Shown here one piece after another: positions 35,233 to 47,231 of a stretch of 64,000 bases of DNA (position 1 is the stretch's first letter; every line of letters begins with the position of its first letter). Source of the stretch: Simmondsia chinensis (lineage: Eukaryota; Streptophyta; Magnoliopsida; Caryophyllales; Simmondsiaceae); NCBI GenBank assembly GCA_018398585.1, contig JAGTTD010000001.1:4590501-4654500 (forward strand), in the 5' to 3' direction. The position numbers and the translations under genes are program-made. Under the pieces are notes generated by a model. The model was not told where the DNA came from. It was given only the letters and a program-made list of their open reading frames with translations, and did not search any database.

Positions 35233-36705
35233 TCATACCTGAGGTGCTGGAATACTCTCTAGCTGAACAATCTGCTGATCTGATTGTATCTCTGTAACAT
35301 CAGGTGTCTCAACCTGAACTGAATCTCTGTCAATGGAGGGTGTGTGTTGTGGATTAAGTAGAGCAGACTCATTGAAAGTAACATCTCTACTAGTCAGAAA
35401 CTTTTGAGCACATGGATCCCACAATCTATATCCCTTCACACCTGACGTATAACCAAGAAAGATGCACGTCTTGGCCCTAGGCTCAAGCTTTCCATCATTA
35501 ACATATGCATATGCAGGACAACCAAAAACTTTAATCTGAGAATAATCAGAAGTTGAACCAGACCATACCTCCTCAGGAGTCTTCATCTGTAATAAAGAAT
35601 GCGGTGTCTTGTTCACAAGGTAGCAAGCCATGCTAACTGCTTCTGCCCACAATTCTCTCTTTAAACCTGCATTAGAAAGCATACATCGAGCCTTCTCAAG
35701 TAACGTCCTATTTAACCTTTCAGCCACTCCATTTTGCTGAGGTCGACCTGTGCATGTCCTGTGTCTGACTATGCCCTGATCTTCACAGAATTTACTGAAG
35801 TCCCCTTCGACAAACTCAAGACCATTATCAGTCCTCAACCTCTTGATTGGCATCCCTGTCTGTTTTTCAAGCAGAATTTTCCACTTCTTGAAGATATCAT
35901 ACACTTCATTTTTCTGCTTCAGAAAATAGACCCAAACTTTACGTGAATAGTCATCAGTGAATGTTAGAAGATACATGGACCCACCTTTAGAAGCCACTCT
36001 GGATGGTCCCCACAGATCAGAATGTATGTAGTCTAACGTTCCCTTGGTCTGATGCACTGCTGACTTGAAGCTGACTCTCTTCTGCTTCCCATAAATACAG
36101 TGCTCACAGAATTCCATCAGTCCTGTTGACTGACCATAAAGAAGTCCCCTCTTACTCAGCTCAGACAATGCTTTGTCACCAATATGACCCATTCTCATGT
36201 GCCATAATCTTGTGATTTCTGTATCTGTCATAGCAGATGTGGAAACAGCAACTGCACCTGTCATGGTTGTACCTGCAAGCTCATACAAAGTACTAACCCT
36301 ATTTCCTTTCATCACAATTAAAGCACCCTTACTGACCCGCATGAATCCACCTTCAGCAGTGTACTTGTACCCATTAGACTCAAGGGTACCTAGAGAAATC
36401 AAGTTCTTTTTCAAATCCGGGATGTGACGAACATCACTTAAGGTTCTAATAGTTCCATCATACATTCTCACACGGACTGTTCCAACACCCACTACCTTAC
36501 AAGCAGCATCATTACCCATCAAGACAACCCCACCCTGTATAGACTTATACGTGGAGAACCAGTCTCTGTTTGGAGTAACATAAAACAAACAACCTGAATC
36601 CATGACCCACTTATCTTTAGACCTGGACTGAGAATCAGCAACTAATAGAAACTCCCCTTCACTATCCTCCTCTACAACATTAGCCTCAGCGGATTTGTCT
36701 TGACC
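35233..36705 (-). pseudogene. Copia protease-integrase part of pol
   Basis: Same frame as gag but separated from it by TAG (36706-36708), and stopped by TGA at 35233-35235. The aspartic protease is MDSGCLFYVTPN (36603 on). The pre-integrase region has the zinc-binding pattern WHMRMGH...CEHCIYGKQ. The integrase core shows HSDLWGPS, RTDNGLEF and NGVAERLNRTLLEKAR, giving the D-D-E triad. The chromodomain-like tail ends with CIFLGYTSGVKGYRLWDP and the DVTFNES linker. Complete apart from the two breaks. Confidence 0.9.
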
Positions 36706-37470
36706 CTAGTCACCCCTGTTACCCTCTTTTGATTTATTCTTATATTTATAACAGTCTTTCTTTATGTGCCCTTTCTTGTGACAATAGTGACACAACAGGT
36801 TCTTATGTCTAGATTTGGACCTAGACTTATTCCCACCATTTGATCCCCTATGTTCTGGTCTACCTCTCACATGCAAACCACTACTTGAGTTGTCAGATAA
36901 TTCCTTATCTACCCGTTCTTTACTCACAAGGTTTCTTTTTACCTCCTCTACAGTAATGGTTGGCCTACCCCCGTATATCATGCTTTCTACGAAGCCCTTA
37001 TACGAATTAGAGAGCGAACACAGAAATATCATAACTTGATCCTCGTCCTTAGGGACATCATCCAAAGTCTTTAATTCATGTATAATTGAGGTAAATTCGC
37101 TAAGATGGTTCTTAAGAGATGTACCTTCTGTCATACTAAAAGTGTACAACCGCCGCTTCACTACGAGTTTGTTGGAGACTGACTTGTGGCAAAACATGTC
37201 TAACAATTTCTCCCATAACTCCTTTGCGGTTTTAATCTCCAAGACTTCTGACAGAACATCATCAGCCAAACATATCTGTATCGCTGTGAGAGTCTTATCA
37301 TCCAACTCTTCCCATTGTGCCTCGGTCAAAGTTTTCGGTTTCTTCTCTTTCCCCTCCAGTGCTTTCTTCAAGCCGTTCTGAGTCAGGAGTCCTTTCACAC
37401 GGACTTGCCATAAGCTAAAGCTTCCCTGACCATTGAATTTCTCAACTTCGGTTTTAATACCTGACGCCAT
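36706..37470 (-). CDS. Copia gag (capsid-nucleocapsid)
   Basis: 254 codons from ATG at 37470 (MASGIKTEVEKFNG) to TAG at 36706. UBN2-type gag: GSFSLWQVRVKGLLTQ, AQWEELDDKTLTAIQICLAD, TAKELWEKLLDMF, MTEGTSLKNHLSEF, GFVESMIYGGRP. A basic stretch leads to the CCHC knuckle CHYCHKKGHIKKDC. The upstream in-frame codons overlap the LTR and primer site, so the inner ATG is chosen. Gag packages element RNA into cytoplasmic particles. The stop after NRGD is probably a mutation, as the frame continues into protease. Confidence 0.88.
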   Translation of the reverse strand: MASGIKTEVEKFNGQGSFSLWQVRVKGLLTQNGLKKALEGKEKKPKTLTEAQWEELDDKTLTAIQICLADDVLSEVLEIKTAKELWEKLLDMFCHKSVSNKLVVKRRLYTFSMTEGTSLKNHLSEFTSIIHELKTLDDVPKDEDQVMIFLCSLSNSYKGFVESMIYGGRPTITVEEVKRNLVSKERVDKELSDNSSSGLHVRGRPEHRGSNGGNKSRSKSRHKNLLCHYCHKKGHIKKDCYKYKNKSKEGNRGD

Positions 37471-37506
37471 TGTATCAATTCGAAGAACCAAGCTCTGATA
37501 CCAATT

Positions 37507-37986
37507 TGTGCGGAAATAAACAATGTACTCGGATCTCAATCAAATCAAATACCACGACAATAACGAGAAATAAACGGACCAAAAGAGAAACGAAATAATA
37601 GACACAATGATTTACGTGGAAACCCCTTTACAATCAAAAGAGGAGAAAACCATGGGCGAAGATCGGATTTTTTATTATTGAATCAAAAGAAGAAGAATTA
37701 CAAAATTCTCTCTCATACTCTCAATATTTTGATTGTGGCGCCGCAAAGGGAAAATACCTCACACGTATATTTTGGATGCATTGTGACGTAGCCTACGTCG
37801 GTATTTATAATGCGCAGAAACCCTGTTTCCCGATAGATCGGGGAGTCCCGATCGATCGGCCTGCTCTCTGGATGCGTCTCTCTTTTACGTAACTTTCCCG
37901 ATCGATCGAGCTCCACCTCGATCGATCGAACTCACCACGGTCCTTCTCCTTAATATGCCAAGTAATTTTGAGATATCTACCTAACA
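37507..37986 (-). repeat. 5' LTR of copia element 2
   Basis: 480 bp, TG...CA ends. On the minus strand the gatcgatcg palindromes lie at about 37907-37930 and 37835-37860, directly upstream of ttataaatac near 37805. This is the best preserved LTR of the family in the window. Confidence 0.92.
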
Positions 37987-38069
37987 CTTATGGTAAGATT
38001 TGAATACCTATGCAACAAGTTGGTGTGCAAAGAAATTTGTTTTAGGAGGAATGTTAGAAATGAAGCAGT

Positions 38070-38583
38070 TCTATTAGTTATAATCAACAATAACTGCTAA
38101 CCATTCTTTCAATGAATGATTGAAAAATAAATGGCTAACCGAGTCCATCGTTATGATTAAAAACAATAAAAAAATACAGGGTGCTATCTTAAGAGTAAAT
38201 CTTAAGGTAATAAATGTTAGAAGCAATATCTTGTAAACCCAATTAAGTAATTTTAATTATTAATAAATAAAATTATTTTATTTATTTTTTGATTATGTTT
38301 TATGAGTTCTACATGTGTGATTAGTTTTTGAAGTCTATGCTGATGAACTCATGCTTACCTCAGCGTCAGGCATGCTAACGTGGAGTCCTTTGGGTGCATG
38401 GGGACGTGCTTCTCACACATCGGCTTTCATCAATGGTTTCCCTATATAGATTTTTTTACTCTATTTTGTGAAATAAAAGGAAAATTTTTATTCTTTAGAT
38501 GAAATAAAATGACGAATTTCTTATTAAATTTTTTTATTAATAAATATATTCGAATGTTTTTTATTAACAATGGTAAAGACAGA
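38070..38583. other. Non-coding stretch
   Basis: Possibly the remaining 3' untranslated or LTR part of copia relic B, up to about 38300, followed by AT-rich sequence. No second LTR of relic B was identified. Confidence 0.3.
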
Positions 38584-39075
38584 TCAGAAGGAGCCGCCCT
38601 CACGTAAAATAGGGCCGCCGGAAGCCTCCACATTGGAAATGCGCAGCAGGGCGGTGGAAGGATCACGAACATCGCAATTGAAATTGATGCTTCCTAAGCC
38701 CTCGCTTGCCATGAAATCGGCAGATTGATTGGCTTCGCGGTAAACATGAGAGAAGTGAATTTGAGTCAGCCTTTTACCGAGAGTTGCAATCTTGTCCTTA
38801 ATGAAGTGGATATCATTGGGACAGTCGAACGACCCATTTAAAGAGTTTATGACAACTTTATTATCACCTTTCAGGATGATCTTTGAGTATTCTAGGGTAG
38901 CAGCCGTAAGCCCGTCCCTAGCTGCAATTGCTTCAGTAACAATGGCTGACGCATTTCCTAGTCTTCTGCTCCCTGTTTTGATAACCTCACCATTAGAGTT
39001 ACGAATTACAAAATCCGAGGCTGCATGAAAACCTCTTTTGGCGCCATTCGAATGCATGAGCATATTAGAAAACAT
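38584..39075 (-). CDS. RNase H-like domain protein, open frame, LINE-derived
   Basis: An open frame of 163 codons. It matches the RVT_3-type RNase H domain at plant LINE C-termini: HSNGAKRGFHAASDFVIRNSNGEV, GSRRLGNASAIVTEAIAARDGL, IILKGDNKVVINSLNG, then FSHVYREANQSADFMASEGLG. The first catalytic Asp appears replaced (SNGAKRG where the 15154 copy has FDGSKRG), so activity is doubtful. No reverse transcriptase lies upstream; sequence before 39075 is AT-rich. Probably a 5'-truncated LINE or captured domain. The frame is intact, unlike the 15154-15855 fragment. Confidence 0.65.
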   Translation of the reverse strand: MFSNMLMHSNGAKRGFHAASDFVIRNSNGEVIKTGSRRLGNASAIVTEAIAARDGLTAATLEYSKIILKGDNKVVINSLNGSFDCPNDIHFIKDKIATLGKRLTQIHFSHVYREANQSADFMASEGLGSINFNCDVRDPSTALLRISNVEASGGPILREGGSF

Positions 39076-39948
39076 TTACAATCTTTATTTTTTCATTATA
39101 TTTCTTTATTAAAATTTATTATATTTTAAAAATGTTTCTGACAATCAACAACTTATATCAATTAATTAGTTTATTATCTCATTTATTATTCTATATTTTC
39201 CAACAAAGAGGAGGATTCTAAGCGATTATTATATTACTTTATTAATATTTTTACTTTGTCATCTTCCACACAACTTCAGGGTTACAAGTCAACTCCTTTG
39301 GAGCCTCTTTTTTTTCTTGCTTTTTTTTTTTTTTATCTTTTTAAAATAAAAAAAATTATATTTTGGAAATAAATCTTTTACTTTTAATTTTTAAAGTATT
39401 TTTTTAATTAGAGTAAAACCTAAAAATAGAAATACAAGATTAGGAAATATCGCTTTTAAACATAAATTTTAGTTTTTTTAAATCCAAAAAGTACAAATAG
39501 AATACTGTATAAAATATATTATAAGTGTAGTGGACAGGTGTTGCAAATTTTTCCCTTTTTGTGATTACTCGTCTTTTATTAATATCGAGCATCAACTTTA
39601 CTTGAAAAAAAAGTTGTGTGTAAGTCCAATCTTCAAATAAAATAAAGGATTATCTGAAGTTTATGCTAATATGAGGATCCAGTTTGACTATATGTATAGG
39701 AGAAGCAGCCAGTATTTCCTAGAGCAAATAAACTTCCATTGACCCAGAAACACAATTACCTGTACATCCAATAATTAGAGCCGATCAAGATCCCGAGCAA
39801 TGTTAGCAGTTAGTTAGTGTCCTTAATTTGTTAAAAGTACCTTTTAAATATTAGTTATATTATCGATTTACTGTTACTATATAGCACTATTTATAATAAG
39901 AGATTTATTTAAACTGATCTGAACATCTTAATTATTAAACAAAGCACT
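39076..39948. other. AT-rich intergenic stretch
   Basis: No gene, structured repeat or RNA feature seen; several A/T homopolymer runs. Confidence 0.4.
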
Positions 39949-40242
39949 TGTCAAGAAACCGACTTTCCTAAAAGTTTAAGCTGATGGATAAATGTCTAAG
40001 AATAGTTTTATACTCTAATATGCCCCCTCATGCAAATGTCTATTAGGCTTGAAACGTAAATAGTGCATAGATTCACCTCATACCTTGTACTTAAATTGTT
40101 TTTAATATTAAAAGTGGGGTTGTTGTTGAGATTCTAACTTGTGACCTCTTAGTCAACAAGGCTCTAATACCATATCAAGAAATCAACTTTTTCAAAAACT
40201 TAAACTGATAGGTGAATATCCAAAATAATTTTATCCACTAAT
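39949..40242 (-). mobile_element. TRIM retrotransposon, both LTRs
   Basis: LTRs at 39949-40020 and 40173-40242. The interior carries ttgtacttaaattgttttta and gattctaacttgtgacctc, and ends next to the right LTR with gctctaatacca, the complement of a tRNA-Met primer site with one change. There is no coding capacity. Same family as 29634-30109. Confidence 0.75.
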
Positions 40243-40498
40243 AGTTAATAATTAAAATTATTTTCAACCTCTAAAATCTCGAAATGAGCCTTGCCCACAA
40301 TTATAGGACTTGTTTTTTAAGAATTGAATAAGAATAGAGTAATGGGTTGTCTCCAAAATGCATCTTGTAGATGCTCCATTTGTTATATAATAATATATGA
40401 ATGTCTTTATTCTTTCGAGATCACTATTTTGTTCTCTTTTAATCAATGGATCAAAGATAACTCACATAAACAAATACATCTACAAAAATATAAAAGAA

Positions 40499-40745
40499 TG
40501 TTAGAGTATAAAATTAATCATCTAGCTTAAATTGTTGGGTGAGTTGGTTTCTTGACATGATATCAGCGCATTGTGAGTAAAAGGTCAAAAGTTTGAATCT
40601 CAACAGCCTCCAAATTTTAATATTATTCAAACACAAAATAGAAAATGGCCTATGTATTATCCACACTTAAACCTAAATGGACATTTGCATAAAAAAATAT
40701 ATTAAAATATAAAATTAATTTTAAATTTTTATCTATCAGTTTAAA
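40499..40745 (+). mobile_element. TRIM retrotransposon, opposite orientation, degenerate
   Basis: 5' LTR 40499-40558 (tgttagagtataaaatta ... gtttcttgaca), primer-site-like tgatatcagcgc, an interior that reverses that of the 39949 copy (aagtttgaatctcaacagc), and a decayed 3' LTR to about 40745. It lies 256 bp from the other copy in inverted orientation. Confidence 0.65.
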
Positions 40746-42622
40746 TTTAAAAAAAAAAAAAATTTCCTCACGTACAATCACCCATTAAATTTTTATTTTA
40801 CATTTTCCAAGGTTACCTTTTGTGACTGTTTTTTTTTTTTTTTTTTAAAGATAAGTGGGTCACAATTTTGTTTATCATTTAAAGAATGTTTGACCATGTT
40901 TTCTTTCAAATAAAAATTACTTCTCTTTAATAAATAAATATTTTTTCAATTATTTTTCAACTTTAAAACATAAATAGAAAAATAGTGCTTTTTTTCTAAA
41001 GATAAAGCAGAAACTAAAAGTTAAAAGTTCCAACAAACATATTCTTGTTAAAGGTACTATTCACCAAATTATTTCTGAAAATGCACTTCTAAAAGAATAA
41101 TTTTTTTAAGACTGTGCTCGGAAACAACTTTATCATAACATTTTGAATAGTTTTTGCTGTTTGAAACAATTGTGTTGTTTAAATTTTTAGGAAAAGGATA
41201 CACGTCAAGTTTTGAGTTTGGTTCTCATAGAGTTTGGATGGCTAAGTAGAGCAAAATACACAATATTTCACATGTGTCTCATGACTTGCAAAACACATTA
41301 GAAGCATGATTTGGACCCTTACACAAAACATTATAGTGAAACCGAGAAGGGGAAATTCAAATCTTTTAAAAAAAAATCCAACAAACTCGAGTTGTCGAGT
41401 GATCGCAGTAACATACTACAAATTTGATATGATTTTCGATTTGTAATTTTGCAAAACTAAAGCTATCATATATCTCGAGTTTTCAGTTATGCCCTAGTCT
41501 TTTTAATAACTGAAATTATAAAAACATCAATTTTAAAAAATGTTTTTTTTTATCTAATTTATAATTTGAAAAAGACCTATAAATAGAAGGAAACCAAACA
41601 AGCCTATAATAAATGCATAAAATCAGAATTTACCGGAAGTAGACATTTACGCTCTTGTTTGGTTGTCAGAAATTGACAGAACATGAGAAGTAAAATTTTT
41701 TTAACAATTTTCAATTCCTTCAAAGTACAAGAAATAACTTATCTCGCCCCATAAGTAAGTTTTAATTCATTTGTTTTTACCTAAGTCTTTCAAAAACTTA
41801 TATTTTTTGTCTTAACAATCAAATACTTCATACCTACTTCTAAAAAGTTAATAGAAAAATTAAATTCTCTAAAAATATAATTTACTATAAAAATTTAATT
41901 CATATGATAGTCAAATACTACAGTAGGCTTTTGATCGGCAGACAAATTCATGGATTTTGCTGTAAAAGTAACATGGAATCGAAGGATTCCTTTCTCTTTT
42001 ACTTTTTTTTTCCTTTTGGTCTATAATTTTTTACAAAAAGTTAGTTTGATAAATAAAAATTGAACAATAATAAGAAAAATCTAACTTTGTAGCGAATTAT
42101 TTTGCAAAATTTGATGTCATATCAACAGATCGTTCCACTGCACGAGTTTCATTTCGATGCAAAATTTCATCTTTCTAGTTTATGCTTTTATTTTCTCTTC
42201 CCGCTACTTTTCACCATTTTAAACTCACCGTATATTATTGTATTGTCGAGGATCTCTTCTCTATTACTAATAAAGAAAGACAGCACAAACGGATCCCACC
42301 ACAACCACATAGGATTGGTATGAACTCACCTTCTGCGTATAGATAATTGAATTTCTCATTTTTTAAACTGATCTATTTTATTTATCACTATTTATTTTGA
42401 CATAAAACTTTTTTTCCTCTCAATACTATTATTTATGAGAATTCATTGTAACAACTACGAATGTAGAAGCCGTTTTCCTCCATCATGTGAAATAGACTTT
42501 TCCCCAATAAAAAAGAAAGAAACAATTTTCTTCATCGAGTGGAATATATTTCTATTGTAAGCTTATGTTATATACATCTGTTAGAAAATTTGGAACAAAT
42601 TTGATATACTCTAATATTAATT
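40746..42622. other. AT-rich intergenic stretch with a possible MITE
   Basis: No gene. About 41640-41935 resembles the repeats at 10559-10894 and 46632-46898 (gtttggttgtcagaaattga, taaattctctaaaaatata). At 42573-42622 the sequence copies the region just inside the 5' LTR of copia element 3. Confidence 0.35.
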
Positions 42623-43175
42623 TGTTAGGAAAATCTTGATGCGGAAGCGTAAACCCTCATCACTTGATTCGATTCAAATAATAAGACTCACACAAACGAG
42701 AAGTAAATAAAATCGGTGAAAGAAAGAACAAAAAAGAAGAACACAATGATTTACGTGGAAACTCCACTTCAATCGAGAGAGAAGAAAACTATGGGCGGAG
42801 ATGGAGATCTTTATTGATACTGAACGAAAGAATTACAATCACACTTCCTCTTAACGAGATCTATGGAGAATTATAGATCACTCCCTCTGAACTCTCGTAG
42901 CACTCAAATATCTGAATTGGAGGAATTATGAAATCACCTCTCTCTCTCTTTAGATGACGGCAGCCTCACTCTAAATTGGATACATAAACTGAAACCCTAA
43001 CAGGTCTATTTATAACCCTCGCGAAAAAACGATTCCCGATCGATCGTCCCTCTCTCTGCCAAAACAGGTATTTTTTACTTAAATCACCCGATCGATCGGA
43101 CATCCCCCGATCGATCGGTGACCCCTCGGCTACCTTTAATTTCTAAATACATAAATTTGAGGCACAATCCTAACA
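42623..43175 (-). repeat. 3' LTR of copia element 3
   Basis: 553 bp, TGTTAGG...CCTAACA. Contains cccgatcgatcg-type palindromes at about 43035-43045 and 43087-43118, and tttataaccctcg near 43010. This LTR subfamily is about 90 bp longer than that of elements 1 and 2 but shares the palindromes. Confidence 0.88.
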
Positions 43176-43299
43176 AATTCCACCTTGACTTAAATTTACA
43201 TAAAAACAAAATATCTCCACCTACTCCATAAAACACCCCACACACGGGGTTATCTAGACAAAACACAAAACCTAACCGAGTCCGAGCGAAGCTTGAACT

Positions 43300-44945
43300 T
43301 CCTGCTAGGTAGCAACTGAATGAACATATCTGAGAGGTTATCAGCAATGCCAATCTTCTTTTTCTCTGAATTGACTCTTGACACATCTTCTAAAACAGCC
43401 ACCTGCTGTTGAACTGTGTTGCTTAACTTAAACTAAACTCTCTCTGGCTTACTCACCTGACCTGAATCACAAACAACTGATGACATCTTCTGTGAAGTCA
43501 ATAACGAAGATTCATCAAACGTGACATCTCTGTTCGTCAGGAATTGCTTGGAGCGAAAACATTTTTGCTTCCCATAAAGCCCTTGTTCATAGAATATCAG
43601 TCCTGTAGACTGACCACACAAAGAGCCCCTCACACTATGCTCAGACAGACCCCTGTCACCTGAATGATCCAATCTCAAACGTCCTAAATTTGTGATCTCT
43701 GATTTTGTCAACAACAAGGATGATGAAGATACTGCAACAGATCTAGCAAATGTGGAACCGATAAGCTCATACAGAGTACCTAACCTTCTGCCCTTCATAA
43801 CTGTCAATAAACCCTTAACGACCCCTCAAAACTCCACCTTCAGCTGTGTACCTATACCCTTTAGACTCAAGAGTACCTAAGGAGATAAGGCTTTTCTTCA
43901 AATCAGGAACATGGCGAACATCGTTCAAAACCCTGATAGTGCCATCGAACATCCTAAAACGAATTGTTCCTATACCCAGAACTTTGCATGAAGTATCATT
44001 ACCCATCAAAGCAACTCCACCTCGAACTGACTCGTACGTGGAAAACCAATCCCGATTGGGGCAGACATGATAGGAGCAACCCGAATCCAAAATCCAACTT
44101 TATCTAAAACTGGACTGAGGTTTAGACACAGACAGTACATTACCACAAATCTCATCATCCATAACACTAGCTACTATGGATCTCTGGTCAAACCTGTTAT
44201 CTGCTTCAAGTTTTCTCTTAAGCTTGTAACAATCTCTCTTAATGTGCCCTTTTTTATGACAGTAGTTACAGGTTAGGTCTTGATGCCTAGACTTAAACTT
44301 GCTTCCACTATGATCATACTCAGTTCTCCCTCTCACAAATAAACCACTACCTGAGTTATTAACAGAATCAGATAATTCTCTATCTACTCGTTCTTTACTC
44401 AGTAGGTTTCTCTTAACTTCATCAACAGATATGGTTTGTCTACCATCATAAATCATGCTTTCAACAAAACTCTTATATAAAGTAGAGAGAGAACATAACA
44501 ACTACATTGCCTGATCTTTATCCTTAGGAACATCATCTAATTCTTTCAAATCTTGAATAATTGAATTAAATTCATTGACGTGATTCTTAAGTGACGTACC
44601 TTCTGACATACGAAACGTGAACAACCGATGCTTAACTGCGAGTTTGTTAGAGACCGACTTGAAACACAACATATCATGCAATTTCTCCCACAACTCCTTA
44701 GCAGTCTTCACTTCCAGAACTTCTGTCAAAACGTCATCGGTAAGATACATCTGAATTGCAGTAAGAGCCTTTTCGTCTAACTTCTCCCATTGTGCTTCTG
44801 TCAGATTCTCTGGTTTCTTCTCTTTCCCATCTAAAGCTTTCTTCAAGCCATTTTGAGTCAAGAGGCCCTTAACGCAAACCTACCACAAGCTAAAGTTTCC
44901 TCGACCACCAAACTTCTCAACTTCAGATCTAATTGTGGACGCCAT
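43300..44945 (-). pseudogene. Copia element 3 gag-protease remnant
   Basis: From ATG at 44945 (MASTIRSEVEKFGG). A TAG where the family has Gln follows SLW; further stops are at 44502-44504 and 44100-44102, with a frame change near 43810. Recognisable: gag (44502-44861), knuckle CNYCHKKGHIKRDC (44100-44501), protease [12 protein letters not shown] and [21 protein letters not shown] (43815-44090), pre-integrase SEHSVRGSLCGQSTGL (43433-43807), RNase H end ADNLSDMFIQLLPSRKF (near 43300-43370). Non-functional. Confidence 0.85.
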
Positions 44946-45027
44946 ACTATCAAATTGAAATAAATAGGACTCTGACACCAATTTGTTAGAAGATCTGGAA
45001 CAAACTTGATATACTCTGATACCAATT

Positions 45028-45581
45028 TGTTAGGGAAATCTTGATGCGGAAGCATAAACCTTAATCACTTGATTCGATTCAAATAATATGACTCACACAA
45101 ACGAGAAGTAAACAAAATAGGTGAAAGAAAGAACAAACAAGAAGAACACAATGATTTACGTGGAAACCCCTCTTTAATCGAGAGGAAAGAAAACCACGGG
45201 TGGAGATGAAGATCTTTATTGATACTGAACGGAAGAATTATAATCACACTTCCTCTTAACGAGATTTATGTAGAATTATAGATCACTCCCTCTGAACTCT
45301 CATAGCACTCGAATATCTGAATTGGAGGAATTATGAAATCACCCCTCTCTCTCTTTAGATGACAGCAGCCTAACTCTGAATTGGATACATAAACTAAAAC
45401 CCTAACAGGTCTATTTATAACACTCGCGGAAAAACGACTCCCGATCGATCGGCCCTCTCTCGGCCAAAATAGGTTTTTTTCATTTAAATCACCCCGATCG
45501 ATCGGACATTCCCTGATCAATCGGTGACCCCTCGGCTATCCTTAATTTCTAAATACATAAATTTGAAGCATAACCGTAACA
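45028..45581 (-). repeat. 5' LTR of copia element 3
   Basis: 554 bp, close to the 3' LTR. Palindromes cccgatcgatcgg near 45440 and ccgatcgatcgg near 45494. The primer-site-like tctgataccaattt is adjacent at 45015-45028. A second, older ctctgacaccaatttgttag lies about 50 bp further in, so the LTR-primer junction is duplicated. Confidence 0.87.
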
Positions 45582-47231
45582 ATATCACTTCAATAGTAAC
45601 AAGTATAGCACTTGGGTGAGGGACTAATAAACTTTAAATCAAAGGGAAATTCTTTTCTATATTAGTAAAATATACAACGTTTTTCAACACTTGATGGAGG
45701 AGTTAAGATACTTTTAAAACGTAAAGACAAACTACTACACCAATAACTTCGGGGCCATAATAATACAGTATGTCCTTTTAATTAATAAAAAATAGAGCTG
45801 TCCGTAGTAGCAATTAAGTTCACAGAAAAGCCATTGCAGCTTTCTCTATAATTTTATCACAATAAATATCACCAACCCAACCAACCAACAACCACCATTT
45901 ACTACACTATCTACTATATTTATATTAAAAATATATATATATGATTATTATACCGTATTAATTTAATTTTTATATTTTTATTTTTATAATTTAGTTTTAG
46001 CATAGAATTAACACTAATTAATAATATAATTTTTAATAGTTTTTTTGAATCAAAAGGGGTTCAGATTAAGTCAATGAGTATATTCATATTGAGTCACCTG
46101 CATATGAAATTAATCATGATCTTACGGTTAAAATTACATTGTTAACTTATTTCAATTTTATCGGACACTAAATTAAACAATATAAATTGTATAGAGGTAA
46201 AATCAATAATATTAAAAAAAGGATTTAAATCAACAAATAACTCTAAGAAATAAGTAAAAACTTAAAACATCCAAGACAAGGAGAAAGTAAGTAAATATGA
46301 ACAATCATAACATTGTAGTTTAATTTTCCAATTTATGTTAGGAACTCTAATGAAAATACCTCTGCATATATTCTGAAATTCTTTTTTCAAACCCATTGTT
46401 TGTTACCAAAAAGTAACGTAGGAATCGAAATTTATGAGAAATGAATATTTATTATCTTATTTGGTTACCAAGAATATGATATAACATGAGAACCGGAAAT
46501 TTCATAGCAATATTCAGTTCCTTTATAACACATAAAATAACTTACGGAAATCTCCTAGGTAAGTTTTAATTCTTTTGATCTTAGGTAGCCCCAATAAAGT
46601 TTTATTTATTGTACCGACAACCTGATAAATTACACAAGCCTCGTTTGCTATGTATGAAGTAAATATGGGAAGTAGAAATTGATGGAAGGTACGGGTTTCG
46701 GTTCTTGTTTGGTTGGCTGTAAGTAGACAGAATGCAGAAAGTAAAAATTGTTAAGCTCACTAAGGGAGTTCTATTTTCCATCTTGGCAACCAAATATTTT
46801 TTTACCTACTTCCTAAAAAGCTGATACGGTAATTAAATTTTGCCGTCAAATACAACTTTAAACGGAAATTTAATTTATAAGACAATCAAACGAGGCCTTA
46901 TATTACTAAAAAATAAAACTTTGTACAGGAATTTCAATTGTTAAAGCAATCAAAAGAGCCGAATATTTTCCATAAAGCAGCCAAATTACCCCCCCCTCAA
47001 ATTCACTTTTCAATTACCAAAAACACGAAACTTTCAAACCTAGAGAAAGAAAAAGAGGGAAGAACTGTGTAAAAGAACCCAATTTAATCATAACTAAACA
47101 TCCAAAATTTTTTATACAAAACATTCAAATCAATACCCAGTATCCCTAATTCTCTTCCCTTTAACACCCAATTAATTAAAACATAATTAACCTCATCACA
47201 ATCATGATTAAGAGATAATTAATCACCCGTA
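45582..47231. other. AT-rich intergenic stretch; downstream of the ATL gene
   Basis: No gene. A MITE-like unit at about 46632-46898 has aagcctcgtttgc on the left and caaacgaggcctta on the right (inverted), with an interior related to 10559-10894. 46900-47231 is the presumed 3' flank of the RING gene. Confidence 0.35.

Larger units (their letters stand above)
32963..37986 (-). mobile_element. Copia element 2, nearly complete Tnt1-like retrotransposon
   Basis: The 5024-bp element has two LTRs (37507-37986 is 5', 32963-33424 is 3'). The primer site TGGTATCAGAGC lies at 37503-37492, three bases from the 5' LTR. Gag, protease, integrase, reverse transcriptase and RNase H follow in the copia order. 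The flanking pentamers cttac and cttat differ by one base; the site is the 3' end of relic B. A nonsense codon between gag and protease and a stop plus frameshift between integrase and reverse transcriptase make it non-autonomous at present. Confidence 0.93.
42623..45581 (-). mobile_element. Copia element 3, internally deleted
   Basis: The 2959-bp element has LTRs 45028-45581 (5') and 42623-43175 (3'). Only gag, protease, a piece of pre-integrase and the very end of RNase H remain. Deletions join GKQKC to FLTNRDVTFDES, removing the integrase core, and then join almost directly to the ADNLSDMF-type RNase H end. No 5-bp duplication is visible. The 50 bp left of the 3' LTR copy the sequence inside the 5' LTR, which suggests recombination between elements. 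Confidence 0.85.
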
